Origin: Lichenibacterium dinghuense
Lineage (GTDB): Bacteria > Pseudomonadota > Alphaproteobacteria > Rhizobiales > Beijerinckiaceae
Length of the DNA: 64,000 nt
NCBI RefSeq assembly: GCF_021730615.1
Contig: NZ_JAJLMN010000001.1
Location: 434,001-498,000 of the forward strand
Direction: 5' to 3'
The notes under the pieces are model-generated. The model did no database searches, had not been told where the DNA came from, and saw only the letters and a program-made list of their open reading frames with translations. Both the position numbers and the translations under genes were made by a program. Below are positions 61,241-64,000 of the stretch, in pieces. Positions within the stretch are counted from its first letter, which is position 1. The number at the start of each line of letters is the position of its first letter.

Positions 61241-64000
61241 ATGTCCATGGACGAGGGGAACATCGACGTCATCGCATCGCCCGCCCGCGCCGCCCGTGCG
61301 GCCGAGATCGCCAAGCGCGTGACCGAACCCAAACCCGTGCCGACCGTCCGCGACCCCGGCCTGCCGGCCGCGCAAGGCCTCTACGACCCGTCGAACGAGC
61401 ACGACGCCTGCGGGGTCGGCTTCGTGGCCGACATGAAGAACCGCCGCTCGCATTCCATCGTGGCCATGGGCCTCCAGATCCTGGAGAACCTCGACCATCG
61501 CGGCGCCGTGGGCGCGGACCAGCACGCCGGCGACGGCTGCGGCATGCTCACCCAGATCCCGCACGACTTCTTCGCCGCGGAGGCGGAGCGGCTCGGCTTC
61601 GCGCTGCCCGAGGCCGGCCGCTACGGCGTCGGCTTCTTCTTCATGCCGCGCGACGCGGAAGGGCGCGCCGCGGTCGAGGCCATCGTGGCCGAGGCGGTCG
61701 CGGCCGAGGGCCAGGTGCTGCTCGGCTGGCGCGACGTGCCGGTCGACCCGTCGCTGCTCGGCTACAGCGTGGTGGACGGCGAGCCCGTGTCGCGGCAGCT
61801 CTTCGTCGGCCGCGGGGCCGGCACGCCCGACCAGGAGGCCTTCGAGCGCCGCCTGTACATCCTGCGCAAGGTGATCTCGGGCGCGGTGTACCGCTCGGCC
61901 GACCCGCGCATGGGCGGCTTCTACATCGTGTCGATGTCGTCGCGCACGATCGTCTACAAGGGCCTGCTCGTCGTCTCGCGCATCGGCAAGTACTACAAGG
62001 ACCTGCAGGACGAGCGCTTCACCTCGGCCCTGGCCCTCGTGCACCAGCGCTTCTCGACCAACACCTTCCCGTCCTGGTCGCTGAGCCACCCCTACCGCAT
62101 GGTGGCCCACAACGGCGAGATCAACACGCTGCGCGGCAACGTGAACTGGATGGCGGCGCGGCAGGCGTCGGTCACCTCCGAGCTCTACGGCTCGGACATC
62201 ACCAAGCTGTGGCCGATCTCCTACGAGGGGCAGTCCGACACGGCCTGCTTCGACAACGCGTTGGAGTTCCTCGTGCAGGGCGGCTACTCGCTCGCCCACG
62301 CCATGATGATGCTGATCCCCGAGGCCTGGGCCGGCAACCCGCTGATGGGCGAGGACCGGCGCGCCTTCTACGAGTACAACGCCGCCCTGATGGAGCCCTG
62401 GGACGGCCCGGCCGCGGTCGCCTTCACGGACGGCCGGCAGATCGGCGCCACGCTCGACCGCAACGGGCTGCGCCCCGCGCGCTACCTCGTGACCGACGAC
62501 GACCTCGTCGTGCTGGCCTCCGAGATGGGCGTGCTGCCCATCCCCGAGGAGAAGATCGTCACCAAGTGGCGCCTGCAGCCCGGCAAGATGCTGCTCGTCG
62601 ACCTGGAGCAGGGCCGCATCGTCTCCGACGAGGAGATGAAGACGGAGCTCGCCGCCTCGCATCCCTACCGCGCCTGGCTCGACCAGACCCAGATCGTGCT
62701 GGAGAAGCTGCAGCCCGTGGAGGCCCGCGAGGCGCGCCGCGACGTGTCGCTGCTCGATAAGCAGCAGGCCTACGGCTACACGCAGGAGGACCTGACGACG
62801 CTGCTCGCCCCCATGGCGGCCACGGGCCAGGAGGCCATGGGCTCGATGGGCACGGACACGCCCATCTCGGCGCTCTCCGACAAGGCGAAGCTGCTCTACA
62901 CCTACTTCAAGCAGAACTTCGCCCAGGTGACGAACCCGCCGATCGACCCGATCCGCGAGGAGCTCGTGATGAGCCTCGTCTCCTTCATCGGCCCGCGGCC
63001 CAACATCTTCGACCTCGAGGGCCACTCGTCCAAGAAGCGGCTCGAGGTGCGCCAGCCGATCCTCACCAACGAGGACCTGGAGAAGATCCGCTGCATCTCC
63101 TACTTCGAGGACGCCTTCGACACGAAGACGCTCGACATCACCTATCCGGTGAAGGAGGGCGCGGACGGCCTCGCGCCGACGCTGGCGCGGCTCGCCGAGC
63201 GCGCCGAGCAGGCCGTGCGCGGCGGCTACAACATCATCATCGTGTCGGACCGCATGATGGGGCCGGACCGCATCCCCGTGCCGGCGCTGCTGGCCACGGC
63301 CGCGGTGCACCACCACCTCATCCGCAAGGGCCTGCGCACCTCCGTCGGCCTCGTGGTCGAGACCGGCGAGGCGCGCGAGGTGCACCACTTCGCCTGCCTG
63401 GCCGGCTACGGCGCCGAGGCGGTCAACCCCTACTTGGCCTTCGAGTCGATCCACGCGCTGGCGACGGAGTTCCCGGAAGAGATCGACCACGCCCACGCGG
63501 TGAAGAGCTTCATCAAGTCGATCGACAAGGGCCTGCTCAAGGTCATGTCCAAGATGGGCATCTCGACCTACCAGAGCTACTGCGGGGCGCAGATCTTCGA
63601 CGCGATCGGCCTGTCGACGGCCTTCGTCGAGGCCTTCTTCACCGGCACGCAGTCGAAGATCGAGGGCGTCGGCCTCGACGAGATCGCCCGCGAGACGGCG
63701 GAGCGGCACGCGCTGGCCTTCGGCGACTCGCCGATCTACCGCAACGCGCTCGACGTCGGCGGCGACTACAACTACCGCGTCCGCGGCGAGACCCATTCCT
63801 GGACGCCGCAGTCCGTGTCGCTGCTCCAGCACGCGGTGCGGGGCAACGCGCAGGAGAAGTACCGCGCCTATGCCCAGATCCTGAACGAGCAGGACGAGAA
63901 GCTGCTGACGATCCGCGGCCTGTTCCGCATCAAGACCGCCGATGAGGACGGGCGCGCGCCCGTGCCGCTGGAGGAGGTCGAGAGCGCGGCCGAGATCGTC
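61241..64000 (+). CDS. gltB: Glutamate synthase large subunit, 5' part
   Basis: 920 codons are visible; the frame is open to the window end, so about 600 more are expected. A 56-residue propeptide-like head ends before NEHDACGVGFVADMKNRRSH, where Cys57 would become the N-terminal nucleophile of the class II glutaminase domain. The central blocks VHQRFSTNTFPSWSLSHPYR and HNGEINTLRGNVNWMAARQ are typical, and ISYFEDAFDTKTLDITYPVK begins the middle region. It makes two glutamates from glutamine and 2-oxoglutarate with GltD. GAGGGAG lies 11 bases before the ATG. Confidence 0.97.
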   Translation, partial: MSMDEGNIDVIASPARAARAAEIAKRVTEPKPVPTVRDPGLPAAQGLYDPSNEHDACGVGFVADMKNRRSHSIVAMGLQILENLDHRGAVGADQHAGDGCGMLTQIPHDFFAAEAERLGFALPEAGRYGVGFFFMPRDAEGRAAVEAIVAEAVAAEGQVLLGWRDVPVDPSLLGYSVVDGEPVSRQLFVGRGAGTPDQEAFERRLYILRKVISGAVYRSADPRMGGFYIVSMSSRTIVYKGLLVVSRIGKYYKDLQDERFTSALALVHQRFSTNTFPSWSLSHPYRMVAHNGEINTLRGNVNWMAARQASVTSELYGSDITKLWPISYEGQSDTACFDNALEFLVQGGYSLAHAMMMLIPEAWAGNPLMGEDRRAFYEYNAALMEPWDGPAAVAFTDGRQIGATLDRNGLRPARYLVTDDDLVVLASEMGVLPIPEEKIVTKWRLQPGKMLLVDLEQGRIVSDEEMKTELAASHPYRAWLDQTQIVLEKLQPVEAREARRDVSLLDKQQAYGYTQEDLTTLLAPMAATGQEAMGSMGTDTPISALSDKAKLLYTYFKQNFAQVTNPPIDPIREELVMSLVSFIGPRPNIFDLEGHSSKKRLEVRQPILTNEDLEKIRCISYFEDAFDTKTLDITYPVKEGADGLAPTLARLAERAEQAVRGGYNIIIVSDRMMGPDRIPVPALLATAAVHHHLIRKGLRTSVGLVVETGEAREVHHFACLAGYGAEAVNPYLAFESIHALATEFPEEIDHAHAVKSFIKSIDKGLLKVMSKMGISTYQSYCGAQIFDAIGLSTAFVEAFFTGTQSKIEGVGLDEIARETAERHALAFGDSPIYRNALDVGGDYNYRVRGETHSWTPQSVSLLQHAVRGNAQEKYRAYAQILNEQDEKLLTIRGLFRIKTADEDGRAPVPLEEVESAAEIV

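Noticed and set aside
61040-63832. A 930-codon open frame on the minus strand opposite gltB
   Set aside because: It mirrors the codon structure of gltB. High GC at third positions keeps the antisense frame open; composition is Arg/His/Asp/Val-rich without any domain.

Overview
This window is a stretch of chromosome from a GC-rich alphaproteobacterium. The gene content points to the Hyphomicrobiales (Rhizobiales): a long CTC-type bL25 next to pth, a chorismate mutase-hisC-prephenate dehydrogenase operon, an iron-sulfur (6-4) photolyase of the PhrB type, a homodimeric E1-like transketolase, and dispersed palindromes in intergenic DNA. A Methylobacterium-like or Lichenibacterium-like organism would fit, but the genus is inference. 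Most of the content is housekeeping. I found no phage, transposase, CRISPR array, rRNA or tRNA gene.

Layout. 1-8.7 kb: the end of a phosphoesterase gene, a NUDIX hydrolase, a ParE-type toxin-antitoxin pair, an MFS exporter, a 2H phosphoesterase, an unknown gene behind an AT-rich patch, deoB with a double-ATPase peptide ABC protein, and an ankyrin protein. 8.7-18.3 kb: glcB, pth, rplY, a sugar-type MFS carrier, a MATE exporter, GST, a short-chain dehydrogenase and a DsbB-like pair. 18.3-26.2 kb: a YihY membrane protein, a royal-jelly-family secreted protein, a lone BrnA-like antitoxin, a lone molybdenum hydroxylase subunit, a Bax-inhibitor protein, a TetR operon with a clear palindromic operator, and a PilZ protein. 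26.3-31.6 kb: the aromatic/histidine operon and a frameshifted acyltransferase. 31.6-39.8 kb: the E1-like transketolase, a DUF433/DUF5615 pair with a broken toxin, thiD-hemH, mtgA, rsfS-rlmH, a frameshifted small secreted protein and a lytic transglycosylase. 39.8-47.8 kb: dnaA, a 951 bp non-coding stretch, glnD-grpE and an IlvD/Edd dehydratase. 47.9-55.1 kb: a small secreted protein, glutaryl-CoA dehydrogenase, the minus-strand cluster rpmI-rplT-pheS-[two extra genes]-pheT, and divergent rpsT. 55.2-64 kb: lactate permease behind two inverted repeats, photolyase, a secreted Pro/Ala-rich protein, threonine aldolase and the first 920 codons of gltB.

How the genes work together: rpmI, rplT, rpsT, rplY, pth, pheS, pheT, rsfS and rlmH serve the ribosome and translation. 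glnD and gltB control and carry out nitrogen assimilation. The mutase, hisC and tyrC make amino acids. glcB, lctP, gcdH and the IlvD/Edd enzyme bring in carbon from organic acids, lysine or aromatic breakdown, and sugar acids. mtgA and the MltB-type enzyme build and cut murein.

Main points for a second look: a two-gene cassette with a HEPN-like protein inserted between pheS and pheT; three genes each broken by one missing base, which may be base-calling errors; a self-contained TetR operon with an 18 bp palindrome; paired inverted repeats before lctP; the dnaA upstream region; and an rsfS gene without an ordinary start codon. I found no clear novel multi-gene defence or biosynthetic system.
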